NCBI RefSeq assembly: GCF_000499845.2
Contig: NC_023754.2
Span: 17,403,359-17,467,358 of the forward strand
Source: Phaseolus vulgaris
Lineage: Eukaryota > Streptophyta > Magnoliopsida > Fabales > Fabaceae
Direction of reading: 5' to 3'
DNA: 64,000 nucleotides
Shown here: positions 13,501 to 26,300 of the stretch, piece after piece
Position numbering within the stretch: the stretch's first letter is position 1
How the letters are laid out: each line of letters opens with the position of its first letter
Notes under the pieces: model-generated
Told to the model about the DNA's origin: nothing
Databases searched by the model: none
What the model saw: only the letters and a program-made list of their open reading frames with translations
Made by a program: the position numbers and the translations under genes

Positions 13501-16500
13501 AGGGTAGCACTATAACTGGAATTTGATAAAAGTTGTCCAAAACATTCAGTTCAATGTTTTTTTTTCCTAAACCAATATTGGAAAACTTTGGAGGTATAAG
13601 ATGATAAAAAAACAAGAACATGGTAAGATAGATGAAACTCTTCTTTCATTGGGTTCCAAAAAGTACACCACTTACTGCATGAGAAGAAACCACACACAAA
13701 TTTGCCATCCGAACTACTGGCTTTTGGGGATTATCGTCCAAGATGCACATGGTGGATAGCTCACTCTCAAGATCCAATCGGGTTGTATTTATCATTGCAG
13801 TGAACTGCAAGCATTTCATGGTTTCCACATTAAAATATATCAGTGCACCTTTCATGAAGTCAATCAAAGAGAAACATGAAAGGGGAGCAACTTACTCTCT
13901 TGTCTATTTCTTGTATGATTTCCATATGGCGTGGAAGAAGTTTCCACATTACAGGTTGAGACCATTTCTCCAGTGCTTCAGGGAGGACAGTATGATTGGT
14001 GTAAGCAACAGTCCTAGTTAAGATATAACATCACATTTTAGCAGTGAGATAGTAATACACTGCAATTGTGTGGTGTGATGGAATAAAGAAGATGGAAAAT
14101 AAACATTCCAAACAGCATTTCGTAAAATTTATTGACCTTGATGTAACGTCCCATGCTTCCTCCCATCCAAGTTCTTCATCATCCAGTAGTAATCGCATCA
14201 ACTCTGGTATGACAAGTGTTGGGTGAGTATCATTCAACTGAACAGCAACCTTTGTTGGGAACTCTGACCAGTTCCAAGGCCCTTGTCTCCTCTCCTTAAA
14301 TCGGGATATTATGTCCTGTAATGGTTCAAAGATAGGAGTAGACAATAGTAAGGAAAGGATGTCAAACAAAAGATGTAACGAAATTTCCAGGTATTTGGCA
14401 AGAATGAATTACATAAAGATGGTCCTAATTGATTCTCATGTGAAAATATCCACACCATTAAATTTACAAAACATTATTGTGTCATAAAAGAAAGGGTTGT
14501 CAGCAAAGGCATTCATTAAGACAAGTCCCAACAGAAACTAGAACATTTTGTTTGTTACATGATTTACTGAGAGGGGATAGTGAATTAGTGATGATAACTG
14601 ATACTATCTCTTAAAACTTAAAAACAATGACAATTTATACTTTGAATTAAGATAACATCAAATCAACAACACTACAGTCACACACCTACTATCACTTATT
14701 ATTATGAATGAGCACAAGGAATGATAACACGATACTGTAAGAAACACTTAGCATGAAAAGGAAAATCATCAAGTGGATTTGACCTACTTGGAGAGATGCA
14801 CTGCAAAGAAAGAACTGCTGTTTCAACCGTAGAAGTTTTCCACCTTCTGTGGTATCCCCAGGGTACAAAACTGCACAGATCTACGAAATGCAAATTTTAA
14901 GTTAGAACTGCTTCACAAAAGTCTTTGCTTGCTTCTTTTTTACGGAGGCCAAGGATAAGGGGAGGGGATTGTGGGGGTTGGGAATATAACTAAATTCAAC
15001 AGAATTTGTTATACGATATAATATATTGGCAAGAAATGCTCTGTTCACTTCACTCTTCTTACTGTAACAGGATCTTAGCAGGTAGAAGCACAACTATTGA
15101 TCAACAATAAATAATAGTCACCCGCCAATTCCCCCCTATTTTGTATAGGAAGCAACATACAATCATGTTGATGACAACAACCGAGTTACTAACAGTAGTG
15201 AAAATTCACAGATGTCAACCTGTTGAGCTCGTGAGTGAAGCACTGAAGCAGCATCATGTTGCCCATCATTAAACGAAAATAAATTGAAATCCTCAGCACT
15301 TGCTTTTGCCTCCCACAGGCGAAGACTAATGGTGTTCTTGGTTTGGTAACCTGGAATTGGCACATCATAAGCCAGTGCTCGCACAACCTCTCCTCCAACC
15401 CATTTTCGGCTGGTATGAACAACAAATTGTAAGTACTTTCATATCACTATGTCTGAATATAGCTTGTTTTTACATTTGAATTAAGGTTTAAAGGGTAAAA
15501 CATATTATGTTTTAAAATACTAACCACCATAGATAGTCATTAATCAACAGCCTAAAACTGCTTTTATAATGTAAATCAGTATATTTACACTTACCTTCCA
15601 TTGGGGTTAACCTCAACATGACCAAAGAATCTGATGGGGTACAAAATGTCATGCCTCACAACTTCCCAGGGGCTAAACTTCTGCTTGGTTTTCATTTGAT
15701 TTTGCAAATCAGTATTCCATGAAATATGTAATATAGTTCCATAGATTTAAAATAAAGAAGATAAATCAAACCTCAAGCCAGTCCTCTGCAACTTCCTCCT
15801 GACCTTCCCTGGTGATTTTCTGCTTAAATAGCCCATATCTATATCTCAAACCATAACCCCAAGCAGGCAAATTAAGTGTTGCCATTGAATCCAGAAAGCA
15901 AGAAGCAAGCCTACCAAGACCACCATTTCCTAGTGCTGCATCCTTCTCCTGCAAAGTTTCAGGTTGAATGGTCAAGCAAACAGTTTTTACAAACCATATA
16001 TATTAAAATCAATTATGGATATGAAAGAATGCAGACTTTGGGAAGATGCTTTCATTCTGAAAATGAATGTTGAAATTATGAAAACTATTCCATGGTGATT
16101 AAAGGTCAAAAAAGTAGAAATCAGGTAAAACATTTGGGATGAATCTCCTCACAAGTTATATATGAATAACATAAGTTGACAATGATAATATAGCATGCAT
16201 AAGATTGCTCAGTACTCATTAGACTATAATCATATCTACATTTAGGTATGACAAATAAACTTGTCCGCGCAAGTATTGTCAGAACTTGTCTTGATTTTGT
16301 TGGGAAATCCCCACATATGGTAACCCCGAATTTTAACTGAATTTTTAAATTGGGTACAGTGACGGGATGAGTATTTACAAATCCTTGGTTTTTAGCTTGA
16401 TCTAAAGTCTCTTTTCATGACAATATAATGATAGGATGAGTTCAACACTTGCTGCTCCCATTCTTTATACTTAAATTGGATTTTAGCATAAGACAAAACA

Positions 16501-17684
16501 GATACTCCTTGGAACTTGGTTTGCATTAAATGCTTTTTGCATGGACTGGGGTAATGTCTTAACAAAGGCCCTAGAGAAAAATATATTTCATATAGAGATT
16601 GTAATTGTAATTTTTTATTACCTGCTCTGTTATTTCTTCAAGTTCAAGTCCAAATTTGCGCAAAGCATTAGCATATGCATCTTGGATGTTCAGATTTCCA
16701 ATGGCATTGGTCAAAGCTCGTCCTTGAAGGAACTCCATCGATAAGTAGTAAGTTTGCTTGGGATCAACTTTGTGAAAATGAGCGTATGTTTCATTCCATT
16801 GCTGAAATGTTATCATCAATGTACAACAACAGCATTAGTCCTATTCAAACATACAATTCTAATATACCACTAGGACTTAAATCAGTAGTGGGGAGAGAAC
16901 AAACTATTTACTAAATTCTAAAAACAGTTAATTATTTGGCTTAATTCAGTTAACCTTTATTTGTGTAGTTTTATTCCTTAGTAGTTTCCTAAGAAATTAT
17001 TCATAACTTGCCTCATGCTTACAAATACCAACCAGAACTTATAAATCTTTCCAAATTTCAGTTCATTTCAAACTACTGGATTGAACAGTCCCATGGAGAA
17101 GTATAAAAAGGTAAGAATGGATCCTCTCTCTTGCACAACCTTATCATGTTAAAATTTGAGAATGACAAGATCTATGCTCATGAAAAGGTTCACTACATCA
17201 CACATGCACACACGTGTATACACACTTTCATATACACTGAAATACTTAGCTTGTTAGCATGACCAATTAATGGTCCTAAATCTCTCATACAGAAAAAACT
17301 CATTTTATTTGATGTCAATTGCTATTGAGAAATTGAGATACCTACATATTTAATCACCACTATAACTATAACATGAAAGTGAAACATATTCATAGTTGTA
17401 GCTGTTTATAAGCAAAACACTCTGTAGACATCCCAATTCCATGAAGTATACGATCATACCCGAATGAGACGATCACGAACACTCTCTGCAGTGGCGTAGT
17501 AAGCTTGTTCCAGCTCAAACTTGAAAGGGGAAAAGTGAGGACTGAACTGAGCATGGTAACTAATATTGGATGCAACCTCATCAGGCTTTTCAGCCAATGG
17601 ATGTGCCACTGCCGGAATCTTGGCAGAAACCGCAGAAACACCAACCTTATCACTACCACCATTAGCCTCTACTTTAGCAGCCAT
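10524..17684 (-). CDS. PHS2: Cytosolic alpha-1,4-glucan phosphorylase (H type), frameshifted in the last exon
   Basis: PLP enzyme that releases glucose-1-phosphate from alpha-glucans in the cytosol. Exons on the minus strand: 17684-17460, 16801-16622, 15948-15772, 15680-15595, 15409-15220, 14880-14788, 14315-14137, 14013-13896, 13804-13676, 12649-12431, 12350-12147, 11828-11670, 11431-11168, 10971-10781 and 10651-10524. Landmarks: [13 protein letters not shown] (about 94-106), [40 protein letters not shown], and [14 protein letters not shown] with the PLP lysine near residue 692. The roughly 80-residue insertion of plastid phosphorylases and a transit peptide are both absent, so this is the cytosolic H form. 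All phases agree up to the last exon. There, after KKWLKMSIL, one extra base (T of the plus strand near 10616-10617) shifts the frame: the read frame stops at 10587-10585 (826 residues), while the normal family ending and its stop at 10526-10524 lie in the next frame (about 846). In-frame ATGs upstream at 17735 are possible but less family-like. Confidence 0.95.
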
Positions 17685-18971
17685 TTCTAATTCCTTACCT
17701 GTCACCAAAAAAAGTTCTTTTTTCATTACCCACAAATCAAAATTGTCACAAGAACATTAACTTTTTATTTACCATTACCACCAATAAAATTGATCACAAA
17801 CAAAGCCCCCAAGTGAGGAAACAATTACCTCTTCCAACTTCAATCAACGTTACCTCCCTCTCTCTCTCTCTTTCTCTATGAATCAAGATCAAGAATTTAA
17901 GAAATGTACAAGTGGGAAAACAAGAGATTAATAAGCACAAACAAAATCAGTGCGTGGAAGCATATGGGAAGATATTTGAAGGAGTGTTGTTGCTAAGCCA
18001 CAAAAGGGAATCAAGAGATATGATGCTGAATAATACCACAAGTGAGAATGAGACCCTTTAAATGGAAAGAGATGGAGATAGAAAAAAGGCTTTGGAGTGA
18101 GTGAATGAGTGAATAAAAGGAAGAAAATATCATGCAAGTTTTGATTTTTTTTCTTGTCTCGAATGGAAGTTGACAAAAAAGTGAGCAGTGAGAGTGAAGG
18201 AAGCAATGAGTCACATGGAAGTGAGAGTGTGAGATACTTAGATTTTGCCTTGGGATAACAAAATGGGGTATTATAGAAAGAGTGATGAGATAGTTTCGGA
18301 ACGGTGAGAAGAAAGACACGTATGAGCTTTGATTGGAAGCAGTCGTAAGTGAAAAGGTTGATGTTCTACAAGAACGGTTGGAACTCACGGAAAAGGAAGA
18401 ACCGTCTTTTATCTTCACGTGCCACTAATTCTTAGCATGAAAACACTAATATCTAAAATATAGTCCAACTATACTTTTGATCATTAAAAAAAGAAAAAAA
18501 AATGTTTTATATATCAATTTCCATTTTCTTAGAGTAATAAAAAATTTAATGATTTTACCATAATTGTGTAATTCTATTTTGGATTTTGATAATATGTGTT
18601 CATAGGACTTTTGATGTCAACATTAACACATGGAAAATAGTAGAGATCTGCTAGTTTATTTATGATGAATAAAAAATAAATTTTAGATCACATGTTTTAC
18701 ATGCAATGAATATTGTGATCCTTATCTTTTTAGTATAATTGTAGAAAATTACTCGATTTTAACGTACTAAAAATAATCTGATTTCAGTTTTAAATGGTAT
18801 TTAAATGTTTATATGAAAATTGATAAGTGGCACATTAATTAGTTACATGTAAAAAGCACGTGTATTTTTACAATATTTTTAGCTGAAATATTTTTTATAA
18901 ATATAAAAATACTATTATATTTAATTGGTTTTTAAAAATATTTTTTAATTTCAAATCTTGAATCCTTTCTC

Positions 18972-18974
<3 letters not shown>

Positions 18975-19024
<50 letters not shown>
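18975..19024. repeat. (AT)n microsatellite
   Basis: An uninterrupted run of alternating T and A, about 25 dinucleotides long. Likely length-polymorphic and prone to assembly error. Confidence 0.95.
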
Positions 19025-19028
<4 letters not shown>

Positions 19029-19506
19029 CTTTAATAAATGACTAAATTTATTTTTAATCACTAATAATTTTGGTAATATATTTTTTTTCTCTTTAACTTA
19101 GATATAAAAAAACATCCAACAAATGAAGGTTTTTGCTTCTTGTACACCCTTAAAATTACTACTTGCACTGCCATAATTTTTTTAAATAATCACTCCATCC
19201 TTTATGTATATTTCAATAATAACAAGCTTTTTTGGAACATAGAAAATACTTTTCTTCAATAAGATTTCTAAAACAATTTTTTTGGAACATGGGATGCTTT
19301 TAAAACAAGTTTTCTAGAGCAACCCTTTTCAAATAAGCTTTCTGAAAGATGAGACTCAGGAATAAGCTTTTTGAAATAAGTGTTTGAGATCTTTTAACAA
19401 GTTTTCCACTAAAATCAATGTTTTACTCTCTCTCTTTTCTGTCAAAGGGTGCAGCGGAAAACAAGATGCAGTCGGAGGTGCAACTAGAAAGAAAGACACA
19501 AACGGT

Positions 19507-19763
19507 GGGTTTCTTCCTGCATCTCCATATGATTTTTTTCTCACTTCATAAATTTTTTATTTCCAAATTTCTTTGTAATATTTCAAATTACATATTTCAG
19601 AAGTGTTTTTTTTAATTTGTAATTAACTTCTGGATTATGTAATCCGGAAAATTTTTTCAGATGCTTGTTCGAATTACATCATTCAGAAGTTACTCTATGG
19701 AGTGAGACAATAAGGATAAAAAGATATTTTCACTTTTTTTTGTATGGGAGTGAGAAAAGAACC
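19507..19763. mobile_element. Short inverted-repeat element, same family as 57943-59179
   Basis: The left end reads GGGTTTCTTCCTGCATCTCC and the right end, read in reverse complement, reads GGTTCTTTTCTCACTCCCAT. The interior has a palindromic GGATTATGTAATCC motif (19632-19645). The sequence from about 19510 to 19565 is the reverse complement of the right end of the larger element near 59118-59174, so both belong to one family. No clear target-site duplication was found; the superfamily is not determined. Confidence 0.55.
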
Positions 19764-20308
19764 TATAGAGTTGCAGATATCACAATAACTTAAATCCTCA
19801 ATCACTTTGTTGTGGGATCCAAGAATCATTTGTATCAGTCAATATTATAATTTCGAGGAGAAACACGTGCAAAAGAATCAATCTTTAAATACATGGTTGC
19901 ACATGACTTTGTTATACAATTTAAGTAAAAAATATAAAATACATTAATGAAACATCAACAACAATAGAGATTCATGCAAGAAACTATTTAGTAGATAGTG
20001 TGTTCAAGGACTAGAAACCTTAGTCCATAGATCATAGATATTCAATCAAACCCTATGCAAGTATGTTTGAACATTCGGTTCTAAAAATGCTATACAACAT
20101 TTTCTCTTCAAGCAAAAAAAACATTACATAGTTCCACATGTATGCCTCAAAAACATCATCTTTAAAACACAACATTATGAGATAAAATGAAGGAATAAAC
20201 ATGTAGTAAGTTGGTGCAAAACAGTACACTATATGACTCGTATTTCACAAACTCAACCTCAAACTCTCAAAGCCGTAATATAGTGCCACAAAACACAGTC
20301 ACTTTGCT

Positions 20309-23300
20309 CTAAAATAGATCCAGTGACATCTTCAGTTTGTTTTGTTTCCATCTAGGAAGCTTGGAGAAAGCAGATTTTGGCATTCCAAACTTCTCACGGA
20401 ACTCTTCATTAGATAAATATATCTATTCATCACAAAGTTTAGATTCCAGTCAGTTTTCAGAGTAAAACAAGATTGATGTCTATGGATATAACAAATGTTC
20501 TGCATAAACTTTTATCATTGGTTTTTCATATTGATTTTCATATCCAAGAGCAAGTAAAAGGTAAGATGGTAACAAAACTGATTGATTAACTTAGATAGTA
20601 CCTCTCTTCTTGTCAAATCAATGCTAGTTACTGGATTTGCAGAAACCACTCTCAGGCGTTCGTAGGGGTGTATAGGCAAATTCTCACCATCCACATTTCT
20701 ATCCTTTTGAGTGAAACTTGCAGACTCATTAGATGAGCTTAGTTCTGTTGCTGGAGATTCAAGCTGTGGCATTGGTTTTTCTAGGAAAACAAAAACAAAC
20801 TGATAAAATATAGCAAGTAAAGGATGAAAAGATTTGTACTAATGAACCATTAACAAACCAATAAGAAATCTCACATCACTTCTAGCTCAAAACCTTAAAA
20901 CAATGAGTTTGTGAGTTTTCTTCCTTATATCTTGCTAACTTTCTCATTTCTACTCAATATCAGACTCAAACTCACATTCTCAATAATAACTAGGGAATTA
21001 CAATATCTATCTCTCTCTATATATAAAAGGAAAAGAGACTTAAAATTTTCATATGTTTGATTGAATTTTGAATCTTACCATAGCTGTACATGTAAACAAC
21101 TTAAATCAACATATATAAGAAAAAAGAGATTTGACTTTTCCTGATGGTTGAATTGAATTGTAAACTTTACCATAAATGTTTCACCATCTAAGTAAATTAG
21201 ACTTAATTTCCCTTAACACCCAAATTGAATTTTGAACAATACTATAGGCTGCATGTAAAAACCTTAAATATCTCATAATCATCCATCAAAATTTAAATTC
21301 ATGATAACCGTTGATTTTATTTAATAATATTTAACATAAATGAGTATTAAATTTGTAAATTTTGTGTATCAAGGAACACACACAAATTTCATGTGGTTGA
21401 AGAAATTCCTTCTGTATTAATTTAGAATTTGGTACTTACTACAGTTGGATTTTATTTTTTTTTAATTTGTAACATCCTTATAAAATCAATTTTTATACAA
21501 AATCATAATAACATATTATGATATTTGAAAGAGACGACACGTCTAATTATTTTTTAACAGCCATATCATTAAATTTACAAACTCATGAAATATTTCAATT
21601 TATTCAAATAAATTTCAACTTCATAATTATTTATACAATATATATATATAAGAATTTAAGAAAACTTCAATTTATAAAATACACATCTTCAATGCTTTAT
21701 ATGTATATTTGTAAAAAAGCAAATTTCAATGAATCCATCACTACAAGAAAATCATTAAATATTAATCAAATTTAGAGACAAAAATAATTAGTCACTGTAT
21801 TAGATACTAATTTAGAGACTAAAAAATTATTCATATATAAAGTGGTTTCTATTATTAATAAAAATTTATAAAATGATTTCTAAATTTGTATCTAAATTAG
21901 CTCTAAGTTTTAGCGACTAATATTTTAGATTCTAAATTAATCTCTAAAAGACTAATTTAGAATATAAAGTAGTAAGTAGCTAAAACCTTGGTAGTTAATG
22001 GATAGATATCAATTTAGAAACTATTTTATAAATTTTTATTAATAATAGAAACTACTTTATATACCAATAGTTTTTTTTAGTTTATAAAATGGTCTCTAAT
22101 TTAATCAAATAGTAACTAATTGTTTTGGTCTCTAAGATTAGTTTCTATTTAATGATTTTCTATAGTGCGTGCATATAGAGTAAATTACAATACACTCTTT
22201 GAGTTTTTTTTTTAAAATTTTGTTTTTTTAACATTAAAATGGTCTCTCTAATTAGTGAATGTAAACGTGATGTTTTTTAAATTTAAAAGAGTGCATTATA
22301 AAGCAGAAAAGATGACAATATAATGTTTTTAAAACAATAAAGAGTTTTGCTTAAAATTATAAAAGAACTGGTGTGTCAGTGCAATTTGAAAAATCTCAGA
22401 AACTTTACAATATTATAGTTACAAAATACCTGAGAATAATTACTATCAGTATGTATATATTAAAATAACTGTTGGAAAATTCTAACAAAGAAGAATCTCT
22501 TTATCAATAGTTATATATATATATATAGCAAGCTTAGAGTAGATAGCTCCAAAGAGAACTAACTCATTCACATATTGACTAACTGATGTTCAACTAAATA
22601 ATTTCACATCAGAAATTGATGAGAAGGATTGTTGTTACCAGCACTGTCATTGGCAGGAGAGCTTTCAAAGAGCTTCTTGGTAAGTGGAGTAGAGCTAGAA
22701 ACAAGTCTATCACCTGCACTGCTAGGTAAAGGGGAACTACTTCTTCCACGTCCATTGGAGAAAGCAGAAAAGCTTCTGTGACCATTTGGAGTAGAGTCCC
22801 TGGAGGTTGCTTTTAATGGGGTTCTAGCATGTCCCTGGATAATGGAAACCAATAGGGAATGATCAAGGCTGAAAACCTTATAAAATTGATATTATGAAAG
22901 GCAGTCACCTACTTCCACACTTTTTGCTTTTCCTTTCAGAATTGCAAGCTTTCTCTCAAATGAGTTGCCAACAATCTGCAACAATTCATTCAGAATAATT
23001 GATAAGATGGATGACAATATAATCCAGGTGTGAAACACCAAAAAGATGTCCCCTTCAAACACCAGAAAAAAAAAAACTAACTATTTGCATATGCAAAGAG
23101 ACAATTTCTGGATTCAAACTCATCATGACCAACCCACCACCAAGGCACATTGGCAAAAAAATGAATGGTATATGAAACATTTTCATCAAAGCATAAATAA
23201 ACAAGCAAATTTCCATATCTCATGTCAACTTTCAATCTTCCTCTTTTACTATATTTCCAATTCTTTCAATAGTGTTACACAATTAAATATAAAATTTTAT

Positions 23301-26300
23301 CAACTTGTGTATACATTCATACACACAAACAGACATATTACCTAAATTTGAAAGCTGCCTAACAGGCATGCCCAAGAAAAGCATTAGTATTTACATATAC
23401 AAGAATTGAAAAATTCATCACAAAATAATCTATGGCTAAACTAACAAATCAACATAAATTACACCACATTTATATGCATATCGCATCAATATATATAACA
23501 GATTCTAGCAGGGAGTTCGGCAAACGATCTTTATTTTTGGGAAAGTGGGGGCAAGGGATCGCATGCTCCACCATTATACCAATGACACTTCTTAAAATTA
23601 GTTGATATAGTATGATGATCAATAGTTATAATTTTGAAGGGAGAAGACTTACATTTTCTTTTGAGTGATTCCATGAAAAGAAACAAGTGAAAAATGGTGG
23701 CTCATAACCTTCTGTTACAATGTAAATAGGGATGTCAAGGGATAGGCCTTCGGCAAGGACATCCATTTCCAGAAATTTCTGCTCATAATAGTTTCCATTG
23801 TAAGAAAAACATATTGCAGCAAAGTGTAAGTCTGTATTACATTAAAACTGTAGACTTTGATCTCATGATTCGATTTATGGACAAATTAGAATTAGTTCCT
23901 AGGATGAGACTGTCAAATAATTAGTAATTAATGAATAATGGAGAAACAAAAACTTGGCTCTTTATGAATTAGATGTATAAACAACTACTTCCTTGAATAG
24001 TGTATAGAGGCATTTTTCATTAAGTACTTGGATTCATTGGCAAAAAGTTCTGCAGTGGCTGTCACAAAGGTCCACTCGTGCAGGAAAAGATAGTGGAAGA
24101 ACAAAGTACAAAGTAATTATAACATAGATGTTAATGGAGGGAATTCAAAATGTGAGTGGAGTATTGAAAAGAAGCAGCTATGTGAAGACCATATATAAAT
24201 AAAATAAAATAAATTGATTCAATTGCATGAGTGACAATTAGTGTAGAAGCATAGTAAGTAGGTACCTGGCCAAGATTAAGAGCTTCTTGTTTTGATTTGA
24301 CAGCTGAATGCAAGCCAACCCAAACATAAATCTCTCTTTGGCAATCAAGCAATAAAACATCTTCAGTAATTAAGTCATCCTGTGTATAATTGTATATCTC
24401 TTTCACCTGAAATATTACATCAAGGCTACAATTAATCACGTTAAAATAATACATTATACATATGTGTGTATGTGAGCAAAAGAAAAATTTGACAAAAAAG
24501 GCCATATATAAAGTGATAGAATTTATGACATTTAATTCAAGGTGATGCTATTGGCATTTTAATCTCAGTGCTGATAATCTAGATGCATATTAGAAATGCT
24601 ACTTGTGGCGGTTCTTATCGCAGTCTTCATCAGATATAATATTCTGTTATTGACTTAATAAAATAATGTATTAGTTATTCAAATAATTATTTATCACATC
24701 TGACATGAACAGTTTCAGATTGTAGAAGCAATATACCTTGAAGTCTCCTCCTGGGTTGAAATTCCAAGAAATCAGCGTGAGAAACAGAACCATCAATTAG
24801 ACAAGCTTTCCCTGTCATTTCACCAGGATAGTTCTAAACCAAGTGAGATCTAGATTACTTTTCTTAAGAAGGTGTTTTTCTTACCCTTTATTATTTTTAA
24901 TGCGAACAAATGTGGATCATCTGTGAATCCTTGAATTTCTTTGCCTTTTGGATACTCTGCCTTTCCACCAAGAGCATCCCAGAAAACATCAGGTTCATTC
25001 CCTTCCCTCACAGAAACAGGTAGCCATTTTGTCTGCAGGTTTGCATCAAGAAATGAGGAGTTAACACCATTACATGAACTATATTCTCTTGCAATTTAAT
25101 ATAAATTCAAATGAAAAACTCATTACTCAATGTTTCCTTTTCAGTGACTATCATTTAAAAAAATATTCCAGCACCAAATGTCAATTTGCAATGACGTACA
25201 TTAAGTAGCTCCACCAGTCTATCAAGAAGATTATGGTCTCTGGCAGAGGACAGACTCCCAATCCAAGTATAGATAGATCCTTCATTTTGTAGAATGTAGC
25301 AATAGGATGAATTCAGGGAGGCTGAAACCTATAACAATTTTAGTACATAGTCAACACATACTGACAAATAATATAATATTTTTATGTAAAAAAATGCAAA
25401 CAAAACATGCTTTGAAGTCAACCACCATTTTGTGCACAACAGAAAAAAACCAAATTCAAATATAAATAACAACCAATAGAGCAGCAGCAGTAATAGAACA
25501 CAATATATTGGACTTCAGTATTTCTTATCTTTGTCCGTAGTCAATAACAAAAGGATATTGGAATAGTTAGTAATGAAAAATATCTGATACTGAGAAACAA
25601 CTGATGCAATTTAGCAAAACGAAAGGACCCAATAGCTTTGCTCAAAGCCTTTGTATACACTTTTGGTAATTAGAGAAAAGATATAATAAAGGTAAAAAGG
25701 ACTCCACTATGGATAAAATAGTCAAATTAATAGAAACTTACTTGATCAACTTGGATGGCCTGCATATTATCTGGACTTGTACCTTGTACTCGAAACAAAG
25801 CAACCAGGTTTTCATTGTAAGTTTCATCCACCATACTTTTTTCTTCTATAAAGTTCCTATACCCTGAACTGTTTCCCCCCTTACAAGAACAAAAGTGAAG
25901 AATTTGGAGCATGTGACTTTTTTTAAAGCTAAACACAACTTGAAAATGAGGTTATATTGAGCACATACCTTGAATATGATTAGTCTGTGAAGTATTGAGA
26001 AAAACTGAGCTGGTTCCTTACCCTCATGGATTTGAGCCTGAGCAGACATATGATGTAAAATGAATATATTAGGCAGAGTAATATGCAGGTAAATTATATG
26101 TCTTTTACATGAATATGCCTAATATGCATAATGTAGCAATAAGAAGCTGGCACCTATTGATAAGATAAAAATTGTACAAATATTTCCCAAAACTACAATA
26201 TCATTATTGAACATATTCAATCAACACATTACAAGAGATGGCAGAGGAACAACAGCACTAACCATAACTGGATTAGTTCTGATTGAATCAGCCATAGTAC

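Larger units (their letters stand above)
17685..20308. other. Phosphorylase promoter/5' leader and villin 3' flank
   Basis: Just upstream of the phosphorylase ATG is a CT-rich stretch (17857-17877 on the plus strand, so GA on the sense strand), typical of a plant leader. A TATAATA-like motif on the minus strand near 18268-18276 is a weak promoter candidate. The rest holds a long (AT)n microsatellite, a small inverted-repeat element at 19507-19763 and the likely villin 3' UTR (about 20050-20308). I see no gene. Confidence 0.55.

Noticed and set aside
17685..17735. Upstream in-frame ATGs that would add 17 residues to the phosphorylase
   Set aside because: The extension is not family-like; [10 protein letters not shown] is the more usual type of start. 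It cannot be fully excluded.
24737..24804. Longer villin-1 exon starting at the ACAG near 24804-24807
   Set aside because: It is open but ends out of phase with the next exon and adds residues unlike the family; the micro-exon fits better.
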